The translations under genes were made by a program, and so were the position numbers. Below are positions 1-9,061 of a stretch of 64,000 nt of DNA, in pieces. Position 1 is the stretch's first letter, and each line of letters begins with the position of its first letter. The notes beneath the pieces were generated by a model that did not search any database, was not told where the DNA came from, and saw only the letters and a list, made by a program, of their open reading frames with translations. Source of the stretch: Oscillospiraceae bacterium (GTDB lineage: Bacteria > Bacillota > Clostridia > Oscillospirales > Oscillospiraceae); contig CAJTEA010000003.1 in NCBI GenBank assembly GCA_910575265.1, positions 62,001 through 126,000 on the forward strand, given 5' to 3'.

Positions 1-1054
1 GCACGTCTACCGAGTGGCGGGCGTAGGTGCGGTTGGGAGCGTCGGGAGGCATGCGGTGGGTATCGCCGTCGTCCTTGCCCTTTGCCTTGTAGAAGTCAGG
101 GATATCCTGGATGAAGCCGCTGCCGGAAACAACGCTCATCATCTGCATGCCGCGGCAGGCGGCGAAGGTAGGCACATCGTTGACGAAGCAGTAGGCCATG
201 AGGGTGTAGTCGGAGATATCGCGGGTGGCGTTGATCTCCTCACCGTGGTTGGCCTCCTTCTGGGGCTGAGCGTAGAGGGAGGGGCTGATGTCCTCTCCGC
301 CGGTGAAGAACACGCCGTCGATGGCCCGCATCACGTTGGAGGCGTTGCTCTTGGACAGATCCTTGGCCTTGATCTGGTCGGCGTAGCTCTGCTTGAGCAT
401 TCCGGAGGCCTCCAGGTACTCCGCCTGGACCGCGCCGTTGGCGTCGTAGCCCACCACGTTGCTGGTCACCTGGTCCAGCTCCACGGGGATGCCACCGGCG
501 GCCCGGATAACGGCCTTGAAGGAGTCATAATTCTGCGCGTCGCTCTTCCAGGTGATGCCGATGTAGGGCTTGCCCGCCATGGCGTTGGCCTTGTCCAGCA
601 TGGTCTGGAACTCCGCCTTGCTGATGGAATTGCCGGAGGCGTCCTTCTCCATCAGTCCGGCGTTGAAGGCCATACCGGCGTAGTCCCGCGGCCAGCTCTC
701 CAGCAGCGCGCCGGGGACCTTGGCGTACCGCAGCAGGACGGAGGCGGCTTCCAGCTGGGTCGCGGGGGTGTCGGGGCTGAAGGAATTGCCGCCGGTGCCG
801 CTGACCAGGCCCTTTTCATAGGCCAGGTTGATGTGTCCCTCGTAGGCGCTGCCCTCGGCAACGTCCTGGAAGGCGCTGGTCTTTGCCGCGTAGCTGGCAA
901 CCTGGCCGCTCAGGCCGGCGCCCTCCACCAGCAGGGCGGCCATCTCAGCGCGGGTCAGGGCGCTGTCCGCCGCAAAACCGGTGATGCTCAGGCTGGATAC
1001 CAGAGCGGCGGCCGTGAGTAGGGAGAGGACTTTGCGAAACAGTCTTTTTTTCAT
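1..1054 (-). CDS. Secreted SLH-domain protein fused to PuuD-type class I glutamine amidotransferase (partial, C-terminus off window)
   Basis: About 351 codons are open from an ATG at 1054 to the left edge, and the end is missing. The first ~29 residues form a signal peptide (MKKRLFRKVLSLLTAA..., cleavage near GFAAD). SLH-like repeats follow to about residue 150 (DSALTRAEMAALLVEGAG, LAYEKGLVSGTGGNSFSP). After them comes a class I glutamine amidotransferase domain of the gamma-glutamyl-GABA hydrolase (peptidase C26/PuuD) type: GVFFTGGEDISPSLY, the nucleophile elbow AACRGMQMM with its Cys, and HRMPPDAP. PuuD family enzymes are cytosolic and hydrolyse gamma-glutamyl amides. Here export and S-layer anchoring are implied, so a role on cell-wall or dietary gamma-glutamyl substrates is inference. 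The His-Glu pair of the triad should lie in the missing part. The start is supported by AAAGGAG about 8 bases upstream. Confidence 0.82.
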   Translation of the reverse strand, partial: MKKRLFRKVLSLLTAAALVSSLSITGFAADSALTRAEMAALLVEGAGLSGQVASYAAKTSAFQDVAEGSAYEGHINLAYEKGLVSGTGGNSFSPDTPATQLEAASVLLRYAKVPGALLESWPRDYAGMAFNAGLMEKDASGNSISKAEFQTMLDKANAMAGKPYIGITWKSDAQNYDSFKAVIRAAGGIPVELDQVTSNVVGYDANGAVQAEYLEASGMLKQSYADQIKAKDLSKSNASNVMRAIDGVFFTGGEDISPSLYAQPQKEANHGEEINATRDISDYTLMAYCFVNDVPTFAACRGMQMMSVVSGSGFIQDIPDFYKAKGKDDGDTHRMPPDAPNRTYARHSVDV

Positions 1055-1127
1055 AAAATAGGCTCCTTTCTGCACGCCTAACGTTTGCCAGGCCTACCCT
1101 CCACAGGCTCAGCCTGGAATCTTGTCC

Positions 1128-1156
1128 ATTATACCATCTGCCACCGGGAAAAGCAA
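1128..1156 (-). promoter_or_regulatory. Sigma-A promoter of the SLH-amidotransferase gene
   Basis: On the minus strand TTGCTT (1156-1151), a 17-base spacer and TATAAT (1133-1128) with an upstream TG (extended -10). It lies about 75 bases before the start codon at 1054. Confidence 0.6.
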
Positions 1157-1288
1157 TCGGGCTTTACAAATTTCTTTCCTTATTTTGATTTTTTTGTGGT
1201 AATCTCACAATCTTCATCCGCGCGATTCTATGGTTTCAAGCCTATCCTGCGCCGGCCGTACCGGGGCCAAACGAAGGGGGAGAAGGAC

Positions 1289-1417
1289 ATGGTTGTCAAT
1301 CCTCGGCACTACCGGCAATTTACATTGAAACAGACGATGGATGCGGAAAATGTTCCGCTGGAACAGGGGAAAGTGATTGCTTTCCCGTTGATGCCATCCG
1401 AATTTGTCCAGATATGA
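1289..1417 (+). CDS. Possible 42-residue ORF, unknown
   Basis: The 550-base gap 1055-1606 holds no convincing gene. This short ATG frame has a fair ribosome site (AAGGGGGAGAAGG) and is followed at 1428 by another 14-codon ATG frame. The peptide starts MVVNPRHYRQFTLKQ and shows no signal peptide, membrane segment or recognised motif. It may be a decayed gene fragment or chance. Confidence 0.2.
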   Translation: MVVNPRHYRQFTLKQTMDAENVPLEQGKVIAFPLMPSEFVQI

Positions 1418-1606
1418 CGAGGGGCGTATGACTGAATTTACCATGGACATCCAGGGCGAGTCCTGCCGCTAAAAGCGGAGATAATCAGAGTCAGTACGCT
1501 GGTGTAAACTGAACTTGAAATGATTTTAATATTTTTGATATTACACTGATATATAGGAAGGCCCGATTAAGATAAAATAACTAAAGACAGAAGGGGGGAC
1601 ACAGAA

Positions 1607-2233
1607 ATGTTTCAGCCAGACAGTCTTTTGATTCGCTTTTTAACAAAAACATGTGACCTGCTGTTTTTGAATATCATGTTTGTTCTCTCCTGCGTAACCA
1701 TTGCCTTTTCCGGGGCGGCGGTCACGTCCCTGTACACCGTCACGCTGAAAATGATTCGGGGGCAGGACTACGCTCCAGTCAAGGCTTTTCTGCGGGCGCT
1801 GAGGGAAAACTTCCTGCCATCCTTTTCGGCCACCATCCTGCTGTTTCTGGATATGACCCTGCTGGCGATTCTTCGCGCCGCGCTCTACGCCGAGACGCTG
1901 CTCATGCCGCCAACGCTGTTTGTTCTGTTGGCAATTATCACCATTCTTTTGACAGCCCTGCTGTCCTGGCTGTTCCCTCTGCTGGCCCGCTTTGAGAATA
2001 CCTTTTCCAGGCATCTGAACAACGCTGTCCGGCTTTCTCTGGTCAATCTGCCGGTCACCTTTCTCCTGACCACAGTCAATCTGCTGCCCCTTCTGCTCTG
2101 CCTGCTGATCCCACCTTCGCTGGGGGTGGTGTTCGCCTTCTGGCTGCTGTTTGGCTTCGCGGCGGGGGCCTGGGTGAACTCCTTTTATCTAAACAGAATT
2201 TTTGAAACACCGCGAGGAGGCGGAATGAAGTGA
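1607..2233 (+). CDS. YesL/DUF624-like integral membrane protein
   Basis: A protein of 208 residues with about five hydrophobic segments (roughly 15-38, 70-92, 99-125, 146-168, 172-193) and an N-terminus resembling DUF624/YesL proteins, which often sit in sugar-utilisation loci of Firmicutes. Their biochemical role is not established. The ATG has a strong ribosome site (GAAGGGGGGAC). The stop codon overlaps the GTG start of the GH16 gene, so the two are probably translationally coupled. It is the first gene of the 1607-8060 operon. A weak promoter-like TTGAAA/TATTAC pair lies at 1515-1544. A transporter accessory role is inference from context. Confidence 0.7.
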   Translation: MFQPDSLLIRFLTKTCDLLFLNIMFVLSCVTIAFSGAAVTSLYTVTLKMIRGQDYAPVKAFLRALRENFLPSFSATILLFLDMTLLAILRAALYAETLLMPPTLFVLLAIITILLTALLSWLFPLLARFENTFSRHLNNAVRLSLVNLPVTFLLTTVNLLPLLLCLLIPPSLGVVFAFWLLFGFAAGAWVNSFYLNRIFETPRGGGMK

Positions 2234-2964
2234 ACGAAATACTTTCCTATAAAGGATACAAGTTGGTCTTTGAGGACAATTTCGACGGCCCGGCGCTGGA
2301 CCGGAGCCGCTGGAATGTGGAGCTGCACGAGCCGGGCTGGGTCAATGAGGAATGGCAGGAGTATGCGGACTCTGAGGAGAACATCTTTTTGAGGGACGGC
2401 AGACTGCTGATCCGTCCAGTCAAGACAGTCCACAAGGACGGAAAGGTCTCCTACACCTCCGGGCGCGTTTCCACACAGTACAGGCATGACTTTACCTATG
2501 GCCTGTTCGAGGCCCGGCTGAAGGTACCCAAGGGGAAGGGCTTTCTGCCCGCCTTCTGGCTGATGACCACCGATGAGGACAAATACGGCCAGTGGCCGGT
2601 GTGCGGGGAGATTGACATGATGGAAATCAAAGGGGACCAGACCAGGACGAACCACGGCACCCTCCACTATGGCCTGCCCCACGAGCAGAACCAGGGGACC
2701 GTAACCCTGCCCCAGGGGGATTTTTCGGAGGAGTTTCACAACTTTGCCCTGGTGTGGGAGCCGGAGGTGATCCGCTGGTATGTGGACGGCAGGCTGTTCC
2801 ACCAGGCTGTTCAGTGGCCCTCCGCCCCCTTTCACCACGACATGTACCTCATCCTGAACCTGGCCGTGGGTGGGAGCTGGGTGGGATACCCGGACGGGAC
2901 GACCGACTTCGCGCACGCCGCGTTTGAGGTGGAATATGTACGGGTCTATCAGAAGAAACCGTAA
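2230..2964 (+). CDS. GH16 family beta-glucanase (laminarinase-like), no signal peptide
   Basis: A 244-residue protein spanning one whole GH16 beta-jelly-roll domain. The catalytic signature GEIDMMEIKG is intact: nucleophile E127, D129 and acid/base E132. Flanking family features are present, such as the FEARLKVPKGKG and FHNFALVWEP stretches. GH16 members cut internal beta-1,3 or mixed beta-1,3/1,4 glucan bonds. There is no signal peptide, so the enzyme should act inside the cell on imported oligosaccharides, which is less usual for this family. Start is GTG at 2230, overlapping the previous stop (GTGA). It lies 14 bases before a GH94 phosphorylase, which supports a joint role in oligosaccharide depolymerisation. 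Confidence 0.88.
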   Translation: MNEILSYKGYKLVFEDNFDGPALDRSRWNVELHEPGWVNEEWQEYADSEENIFLRDGRLLIRPVKTVHKDGKVSYTSGRVSTQYRHDFTYGLFEARLKVPKGKGFLPAFWLMTTDEDKYGQWPVCGEIDMMEIKGDQTRTNHGTLHYGLPHEQNQGTVTLPQGDFSEEFHNFALVWEPEVIRWYVDGRLFHQAVQWPSAPFHHDMYLILNLAVGGSWVGYPDGTTDFAHAAFEVEYVRVYQKKP

Positions 2965-2978
2965 TTTTGGGAGGTAAT

Positions 2979-5639
2979 ATGGTGGAACAGATAAAATTTT
3001 TAGACGAAAACGGGACCTTCGCGTTACGCGGACCCGAGAATGTGAGTGGTCTCTATTTCCCTCTGGCCAGCGAGACGGGACTCAAGAGCGCCCTTTCGCC
3101 CAATCTGGGCGGCGACGCCAAGCTGGACCAGGAGACCTTCCTCCTGGAGCCGGTGAGCATAGAGGATCTGCACGCCAGCCGTGCTACCCGAAATATCTGG
3201 TGCAAGGTGGACGGCTCTGGGGTCTGGTCGGTCACCGGAGTGTCGGCGGAGCAGGAGCTGGTCAAATTCTCCCCGGCCCAGGATGACAGCCAAGTAACGG
3301 CAGGCCTGATGCGCCACACCCTGGAGCGGACCTCCCGGACGTTCAATTTGACCGCGTCGGTTACCTCCTTCGTCCCCAAAGACAGGAATGTGGAAATTCT
3401 CCTGGTGTCCATGGAAAACCGGGGGGCTTACAGCCGGGAGCTGTCGGTCTACGGGGCCGTCCCCATCTACGGCCGCGGCGCCGCCAATCTCCGGGACCAC
3501 CGGAACGTGACCTCCATGCTCCACCGGATTAAAACAACAGAGTATGGAGTGCTTGTGAAGCCCACCATGTCCTTTGACGAGCGGGGCCACCGGCGCAATG
3601 AGACGGTCTACTATGTGCTGGGCTGTACCGGAAACGGCGGCGCGCCGGAGGCGTTTTACCCCACGGTGGAGGAGTGGATCGGGGAGGGCGGCGCCTATAC
3701 CCACCCCCGGGCGGTCTACGAGGGCCGTCCGGGCCGGAGCGCCGGCTGTGAGGCCGCCGGGCGGGAGGCCATGGGGGCGTTTCGGTTCCCCGCCGTCACC
3801 CTGGAGCCCGGACAGCGGGTGGAGTACATCCTCCTTCTGGGAGCGGAGGCCAGCGAGGAGGCCGTCCTGGAGACCTTCCAGACCTGCGATACCACAGCAA
3901 AAGTAAAGGAAGCTTTGGCGGCGGCGGAGGCCTACTGGCAGGAACAGGTGAATGTCCGCTATCACACAGGCAGTTCGGATTTCGACCGCTGGATGCGGTG
4001 GGTGAGCTTTCAGCCCTTCCTGCGCAGGCTCTACGGCTGTTCCTTCCTGCCCCACCATGACTATGGCCGGGGTGGCCGGGGCTGGCGGGACCTGTGGCAG
4101 GACTGCCTGTCCCTGCTGCTGATGGACCCCCGAAACGTGGGAGCCATGATCGAGAAAAACTTCGGCGGCGTTCGGGTGGACGGTACCAACGCCACCATCA
4201 TCGGCGCCGGGGACGGAAACTTTATCGCCGACCGCAATGGTATCGTCCGGGTATGGATGGACCACGCCCTCTGGCCCCAGATTACCACAAAGCTGTACAT
4301 TGACCAGACCGGGGACATGGGTATTTTGAACCGGGAGGTCCCCTATTTCAAGGACCGGCAGGTGATGCGGGGGGAGGAATTCGACCCCGAGTGGAGCGAG
4401 AAGGAGGGGGCCCTCCAGCGCGCAGCCGGGGGCGAGGTCTACCGGGGCAGTATTCTGGAGCACCTCCTGATTCAACAGCTCGCCGCCTTCTATGACGTGG
4501 GGGAGCACAACATCTTCCGTCTCCGGGGAGCGGACTGGAACGACGCCCTGGATATGGCGGAGGAGCGGGGGGAGAGTGTGGCCTTCACCTGTGCCTACGC
4601 CGGCAACCTGCGGGAGCTGGCGGAGCTGATCCGCCGGCTGGAGCGGGACGATCCCGGCGGAACGGTGGAGCTGATGGAGGAACTCACCCTTCTGCTAGGT
4701 CTGCCCGCCGCCTGTTACGACAGCGCGGAGCAAAAGCGTGAGGTGCTGTCCCGATACGCCTCCCAGTGCCGCCACACAGTCAGCGGGAAGCGGGTCCGTG
4801 TCCCCCTGTCCGCCCTGGCTGCGGACCTGGAGGAAAAGGCCGGCTGGCTGACAAACCATCTGCGGAGCCAGGAGTGGATCAATGCCGGCCCGGGCGAGGG
4901 CTGGTTCAACAGCTACTATGACAACCACGGCCGTCCGGTGGAGGGGATTCAGCCTGACGGCAGTGTCCGCATGATGCTCACCGGGCAGGTGTTCGCCATT
5001 ATGAGCGGAACGGCCACAGAGGAACAGACGAAAGCCATCACCCGGAGCGCGGACCGGTATCTCTATCAGAAAGAGATCGGCGGCTACCGGCTGAACACAG
5101 ACTTCCATGAACTGAAAATGGATATGGGCCGCATGTTCGGCTTTGCCTACGGGGAGAAGGAGAATGGGGCGGTTTTCTCCCACATGACGGTGATGTACGC
5201 CAACGCCCTCTACCGCCGGGGCTTTGTCCGGGAGGGGTACAAGGCCCTTCAGACTCTGGCGGACACGGCCATGGACTTCCAGACCAGCAAAATCTATCCC
5301 GGTATCCCAGAGTATTTCAACGCAGAGGGCCGGGGGATGTACCACTATCTCACCGGCGCCGCCAGCTGGTATATGCTGACGGTGATTACCCAGGCGTTTG
5401 GCGTCCGGGGTGAGGGGGGAGACCTGGTGATTGAGCCAAAGCTGGTGCGGGAGCAGTTTGACGGAAACGGCGAGGCGGCCATCGACTTCTCCTTTGCCGG
5501 GAAGCGGTTCCGCGCGGTGATCGTCAACCCGACAGGCAAGGATTTTGGGGCGTATCGCGCCGCCAGAACGGTGCTCAGCCGGGAGGCCATCAGCGCCCTG
5601 CCGGAGCGCGGAAATACCATCAGAGTCGAATTGACGTAA
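2979..5639 (+). CDS. GH94 beta-glucoside phosphorylase, laminaribiose-phosphorylase-like
   Basis: About 886 residues. GH94 enzymes cleave beta-glucosides with inorganic phosphate to give glucose 1-phosphate. Seen here are the N-terminal sandwich domain (residues ~1-300), the helical barrel with HDYGRGGRGWRDLWQD, and the catalytic general-acid motif ADWNDALDM. The length and the opening (FLDENGTFALRGPE...GLYFPLA) are closer to the ~900-residue laminaribiose phosphorylase type than to ~800-residue cellobiose phosphorylase; this is from memory of family members, and the GH16 and GH3 partners fit beta-1,3-glucan. A TTG frame start at 2967 would consume the ribosome site GGGAGGT, so ATG 2979 (or GTG 2982) is preferred. 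It sits directly upstream of a second GH94 gene. Confidence 0.85.
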   Translation: MVEQIKFLDENGTFALRGPENVSGLYFPLASETGLKSALSPNLGGDAKLDQETFLLEPVSIEDLHASRATRNIWCKVDGSGVWSVTGVSAEQELVKFSPAQDDSQVTAGLMRHTLERTSRTFNLTASVTSFVPKDRNVEILLVSMENRGAYSRELSVYGAVPIYGRGAANLRDHRNVTSMLHRIKTTEYGVLVKPTMSFDERGHRRNETVYYVLGCTGNGGAPEAFYPTVEEWIGEGGAYTHPRAVYEGRPGRSAGCEAAGREAMGAFRFPAVTLEPGQRVEYILLLGAEASEEAVLETFQTCDTTAKVKEALAAAEAYWQEQVNVRYHTGSSDFDRWMRWVSFQPFLRRLYGCSFLPHHDYGRGGRGWRDLWQDCLSLLLMDPRNVGAMIEKNFGGVRVDGTNATIIGAGDGNFIADRNGIVRVWMDHALWPQITTKLYIDQTGDMGILNREVPYFKDRQVMRGEEFDPEWSEKEGALQRAAGGEVYRGSILEHLLIQQLAAFYDVGEHNIFRLRGADWNDALDMAEERGESVAFTCAYAGNLRELAELIRRLERDDPGGTVELMEELTLLLGLPAACYDSAEQKREVLSRYASQCRHTVSGKRVRVPLSALAADLEEKAGWLTNHLRSQEWINAGPGEGWFNSYYDNHGRPVEGIQPDGSVRMMLTGQVFAIMSGTATEEQTKAITRSADRYLYQKEIGGYRLNTDFHELKMDMGRMFGFAYGEKENGAVFSHMTVMYANALYRRGFVREGYKALQTLADTAMDFQTSKIYPGIPEYFNAEGRGMYHYLTGAASWYMLTVITQAFGVRGEGGDLVIEPKLVREQFDGNGEAAIDFSFAGKRFRAVIVNPTGKDFGAYRAARTVLSREAISALPERGNTIRVELT

Positions 5640-5654
5640 GGAGGCGTTATCACC

Positions 5655-8060
5655 ATGCGGTATGGATATTTTGACGAACAGGCCAGGGAGTATGTCATCA
5701 CACGGCCCGACACCCCCGCCCCCTGGGCCAACTACCTGGGCTCCCCGGAGTACGGGGCGCTGATCTCCAACAACGCCGGGGGCTACAGCTTTGTCCGCTC
5801 CGGGGCCAACGGGAGAATTTTGCGCTATGTGTTCAACCAGTTTGACCAGCCAGGGCGATACATCTACCTGCGGGACAACGAGACAGGGGACTTCTGGTCC
5901 GCCTCCTGGCAGCCGGTGGGCAAGGATTTGGAGACTTACCGGAGTGAGTGCCGCCATGGAACCGGCTACACCAAAATGCTGGCCGATTACAGCGGCATCC
6001 ACAGCGAGGCGGCGTACTATGTCCCCCTGGACGCCTCCCACGAGGTGTGGCGGCTGACGGTGGCCAACCGCTCCGACCGGCGGCGGGAGCTGACCCTGAC
6101 AGGCTACGCCGAGTTTACCAGCAACGGCAACTATGAACAGGACCAGGTGAATTTGCAGTACTCCCAGTTTATCACTCGGACCCTGTTCGACCGGGATCGT
6201 ATCCGCCAGCAGATCCACGGCAATCTGGACGCCCAGGACAGCGAAGTGGACAACAAGCGGGTGATCGAGCGGTTCTTCGGGCTGGCCGGGGCGGCAGTGT
6301 CCTCTTTCTGCGGCGACAAGGCGGAGTTTTTAGGTCCCTACCGGGGCTATGGCAATCCTGCGGGTGTGGAGCGGGGCGGCCTGGGCGGCGAACTCAACTA
6401 CAACGGCAACAGCTGTGGAGCCCTGTCCGCTGTCGTGACCCTGGAGCCGGGGGAGACGGCCACTGTCGCTTTCCTGCTGGGGGAGAAGCCCGGCAGAGAG
6501 AGCGCCGCCCTGGTAGAGGGCTATCGGGCCCCGGCGGCGGTGTGCGGCCGGGAGCTGGAGGCGCTGAAGGCCTATTGGCATGGAAAGCTGTCCCGCTTCC
6601 AGGTCAAGACGCCCTGTCCCGAATTTGACGCCATGATTAACACCTGGAACGCCTATAACAGCTTTATCACCTTCACCTGGTCCCGGGCCGCCTCCTTCTT
6701 CTACTGCGGCCTGCGCAACGGCTACGGCTACCGGGACACGGTGCAGGACATTCAGGGCATTATCCACCTGGAGCCGGAGGCGGCAGGGGAAAAGCTGCGG
6801 TTCATGCTCTCCGCCCAGGTGGACCACGGCGGCGGACTGCCCCTGGTGAAGTTCACCCACAGCCCCGGCCGCGAGGACACCCCGGAGGACGCGTCCTATG
6901 TCCGGGAGACGGGCCACCCCGCCTACCGGGCGGATGACGCCCTGTGGCTCTTCCCCACCGTCTACAAGTACATCGCTGAGACGGGGAACACCGCCTTTTT
7001 GGACGAGGTGATCCCCTACGCCAACCGGGACGAGGGGACCGTGTACGACCACCTGAAGCGGGCGCTGGACTTCTCCCTGAAGCACTTGGGCCCCCACGGG
7101 ATGCCCGCCGGACTTCACGCCGACTGGAACGACTGCCTGCGCCTGGGGGCGGAGGGGGAGTCCTCCTTTGTGGCCTTCCAGTTCTACTACGCCTTTACCG
7201 TCCTGCGGGAGTTTGCCGCCTGTGAGAAGGACAGCGGCTATCTGGCCTGGCTGGAGCGGGAGCAGGGAAAACTCAAAACCTTGCTCAACGACCTGTGCTG
7301 GGACGGGGACCGGTTTATCCGGGGCTTCACCGAGGCGGGCGAGGTGATTGGAAACCACCGCGCCCCGGAGGCTAACCTGTGGCTCAACCCCCAGAGCTGG
7401 GCGGTGATCAGCGGGCTGGCGAACGAAAAGCAGGCCGAGCTGGCCATGGACAACGTCTACAATCGGCTGAACACTGAGTACGGCGCCATTTTGATGGACC
7501 CGCCCTACCACGCCCACGCCTTCGACGGGGCGCTGGCGGTGATCTACAACGCCGGGGTGAAGGAGAACGCCGGGGTGTTCTCCCAGTCCCAGGGCTGGCT
7601 GATTCTGGCGGAGGCCCTGATGGGCCGGGGAGACCGGGCCTTTACCTACTTCAAGGAGAACGCCCCCTCCGCGCAGAACGACCGGGCCGAGATACGCAAG
7701 ATCGAGCCCTACTGCTACGGCCAGTTTACCGAGGGCAAGGCCAGCCCCCACGCCGGGAGGTCCCACGTCCACTGGCTCACCGGGACGGCCTCCACCGTTA
7801 TGGTGGGGTGCGTGGAGGGCATTCTGGGCATGCGGCCCGACCTGGAGGGCATCAAAATAGCGCCCTCCATCCCGAAGGAGTGGAAGGCGCTGGAAATCTG
7901 GAAGGAGTTCCGGGGGAAACGGCTGCACATTCAAATTGAAAATCCGGAGGGAAAGGAGACGGGCTGCGCGAAACTCACGGTAAACGGGGAGAACCTGTCT
8001 GGGAACTATGTACCGGAGAAGCTGCTTACCGAGACTACAGAGATCGTTTTGACTATGTAA
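5655..8060 (+). CDS. GH94 beta-glucoside phosphorylase, cellobiose-phosphorylase-like
   Basis: A protein of 801 residues, the usual length of cellobiose phosphorylase, with its characteristic opening (MRYGYFDEQAREYVITRPDTP...NYLGSPEYGALISNNAGGYSF). It carries the catalytic motif LHADWNDCLRLG and the GYRDTVQDIQG helix of the barrel. It releases glucose 1-phosphate and glucose from a beta-linked disaccharide. Whether this is cellobiose or laminaribiose cannot be decided by eye. The ATG follows TAAGGAGG, 16 bases after the previous gene. Its last 8 bases overlap the convergent AraC gene. With the first phosphorylase it would feed glucose 1-phosphate to phosphoglucomutase. Confidence 0.88.
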   Translation: MRYGYFDEQAREYVITRPDTPAPWANYLGSPEYGALISNNAGGYSFVRSGANGRILRYVFNQFDQPGRYIYLRDNETGDFWSASWQPVGKDLETYRSECRHGTGYTKMLADYSGIHSEAAYYVPLDASHEVWRLTVANRSDRRRELTLTGYAEFTSNGNYEQDQVNLQYSQFITRTLFDRDRIRQQIHGNLDAQDSEVDNKRVIERFFGLAGAAVSSFCGDKAEFLGPYRGYGNPAGVERGGLGGELNYNGNSCGALSAVVTLEPGETATVAFLLGEKPGRESAALVEGYRAPAAVCGRELEALKAYWHGKLSRFQVKTPCPEFDAMINTWNAYNSFITFTWSRAASFFYCGLRNGYGYRDTVQDIQGIIHLEPEAAGEKLRFMLSAQVDHGGGLPLVKFTHSPGREDTPEDASYVRETGHPAYRADDALWLFPTVYKYIAETGNTAFLDEVIPYANRDEGTVYDHLKRALDFSLKHLGPHGMPAGLHADWNDCLRLGAEGESSFVAFQFYYAFTVLREFAACEKDSGYLAWLEREQGKLKTLLNDLCWDGDRFIRGFTEAGEVIGNHRAPEANLWLNPQSWAVISGLANEKQAELAMDNVYNRLNTEYGAILMDPPYHAHAFDGALAVIYNAGVKENAGVFSQSQGWLILAEALMGRGDRAFTYFKENAPSAQNDRAEIRKIEPYCYGQFTEGKASPHAGRSHVHWLTGTASTVMVGCVEGILGMRPDLEGIKIAPSIPKEWKALEIWKEFRGKRLHIQIENPEGKETGCAKLTVNGENLSGNYVPEKLLTETTEIVLTM

Positions 8061-8826
8061 TTCCGTCGGCAGAGTCCCGGTTCACGTTCCAGTTGTTCAG
8101 ATAATTCTGCTTCCGGTAGGCCTTGGGGGTCATCCCCACTTGACTGCGGAAATGCTGGATGAAGTGGCTCTGGGAGGAGTAGGACAGCATAACGGCGATC
8201 TCCACAAAGTCGTAATTGCTGAACCGGAGGAGGTTTTTCGCCATGTCAATTTTCCGCTGGCGGATGTATTCGCTTACCGAGATGCCCGTCTCCTGCTTAA
8301 AAATCCGGGACAGGTGGGTGGGGGAGATGCCGACGGCGTCGGCCAGCTCGTTGACGGTGATCCGGTCCATGATGTGGACATAGATGTAGTCGATAGCTTG
8401 GGCGACCTGTTTGGAGGAGGCGATGTTTTTCCGCAGGTGCCGCATCCGGCACACGAAGTCCAGCGCCATCTGGTCGTGGACATAGACAATCTCGGCCATG
8501 TTGGTACAGCAGTCCATCCGCCGGATATACTCGTCGCTCAGGCTGAAGGCCTCCTCCAGGGGCATACCACCCTCCATGCAGAAGCGGGTGAGCATGGCGG
8601 CGGTAACCACAAAGTGGTAGCGCAGATTGGTTACCGGGTTGTCGGAGAGCTTGCCAGCCCCCTCCATGTTCTCAAAGGCTCCCCGGCTGCAATTGTCCTG
8701 CACCGCGTCGATCAGCCCCGCCGCCACTGAGCGGTAAAAAAGGAACTCCTCCCCCGGCTCCCGGTGGCTGGTGACCGCGTTTTCTTCCTCAAGCAGAACG
8801 GGCTGCCAGATCGGTTCGACATTCAT
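8053..8826 (-). CDS. AraC family transcriptional regulator
   Basis: About 257 residues. The C-terminal ~100 residues hold two helix-turn-helix motifs of the AraC/XylS type (ITVNELADAVGISPTHLSRIFKQETG and FVEIAVMLSYSSQSHFIQHFRSQVGMTPKAYR). The N-terminal ~150 residues are a helical sensing region with no motif I recognise. A GTG further upstream (8865) is possible, but ATG 8826 is preceded by GGAGGGAGG at ideal distance. It is divergent from the sugar-binding protein gene at 9062 and convergent with the GH94 operon, so it probably activates this locus in response to an imported beta-glucoside (inference). Confidence 0.88.
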   Translation of the reverse strand: MNVEPIWQPVLLEEENAVTSHREPGEEFLFYRSVAAGLIDAVQDNCSRGAFENMEGAGKLSDNPVTNLRYHFVVTAAMLTRFCMEGGMPLEEAFSLSDEYIRRMDCCTNMAEIVYVHDQMALDFVCRMRHLRKNIASSKQVAQAIDYIYVHIMDRITVNELADAVGISPTHLSRIFKQETGISVSEYIRQRKIDMAKNLLRFSNYDFVEIAVMLSYSSQSHFIQHFRSQVGMTPKAYRKQNYLNNWNVNRDSADGIT

Positions 8827-9001
8827 ACAAAGGGCCTCCCTCCAATTTTGCCCCGAATATATCACAACTCCGCCTTTTTATCAAGATATACCGGATATTT
8901 TTGTGGGATTTATCAGTGGAAAATTTTTTGCCGGCTGGGGAATATGTTATGAATCTGATATTTGCACTCTTGATTTAATATACCGAGACAGGCTCTAAAT
9001 C

Positions 9002-9007
9002 TATAAT
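9002..9007 (+). promoter_or_regulatory. Likely -10 element of the CUT1 transporter operon
   Basis: TATAAT lies 55 bases before the start of the binding-protein gene with no good -35 box at 17 bases. This would suit an activator-dependent promoter under the divergent AraC protein (inference). Confidence 0.4.
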
Positions 9008-9061
9008 AACATCAGTACGGCAGCCCCATGGGCTGCGCAAATGAAGAAGGAGGAGTGGAAC

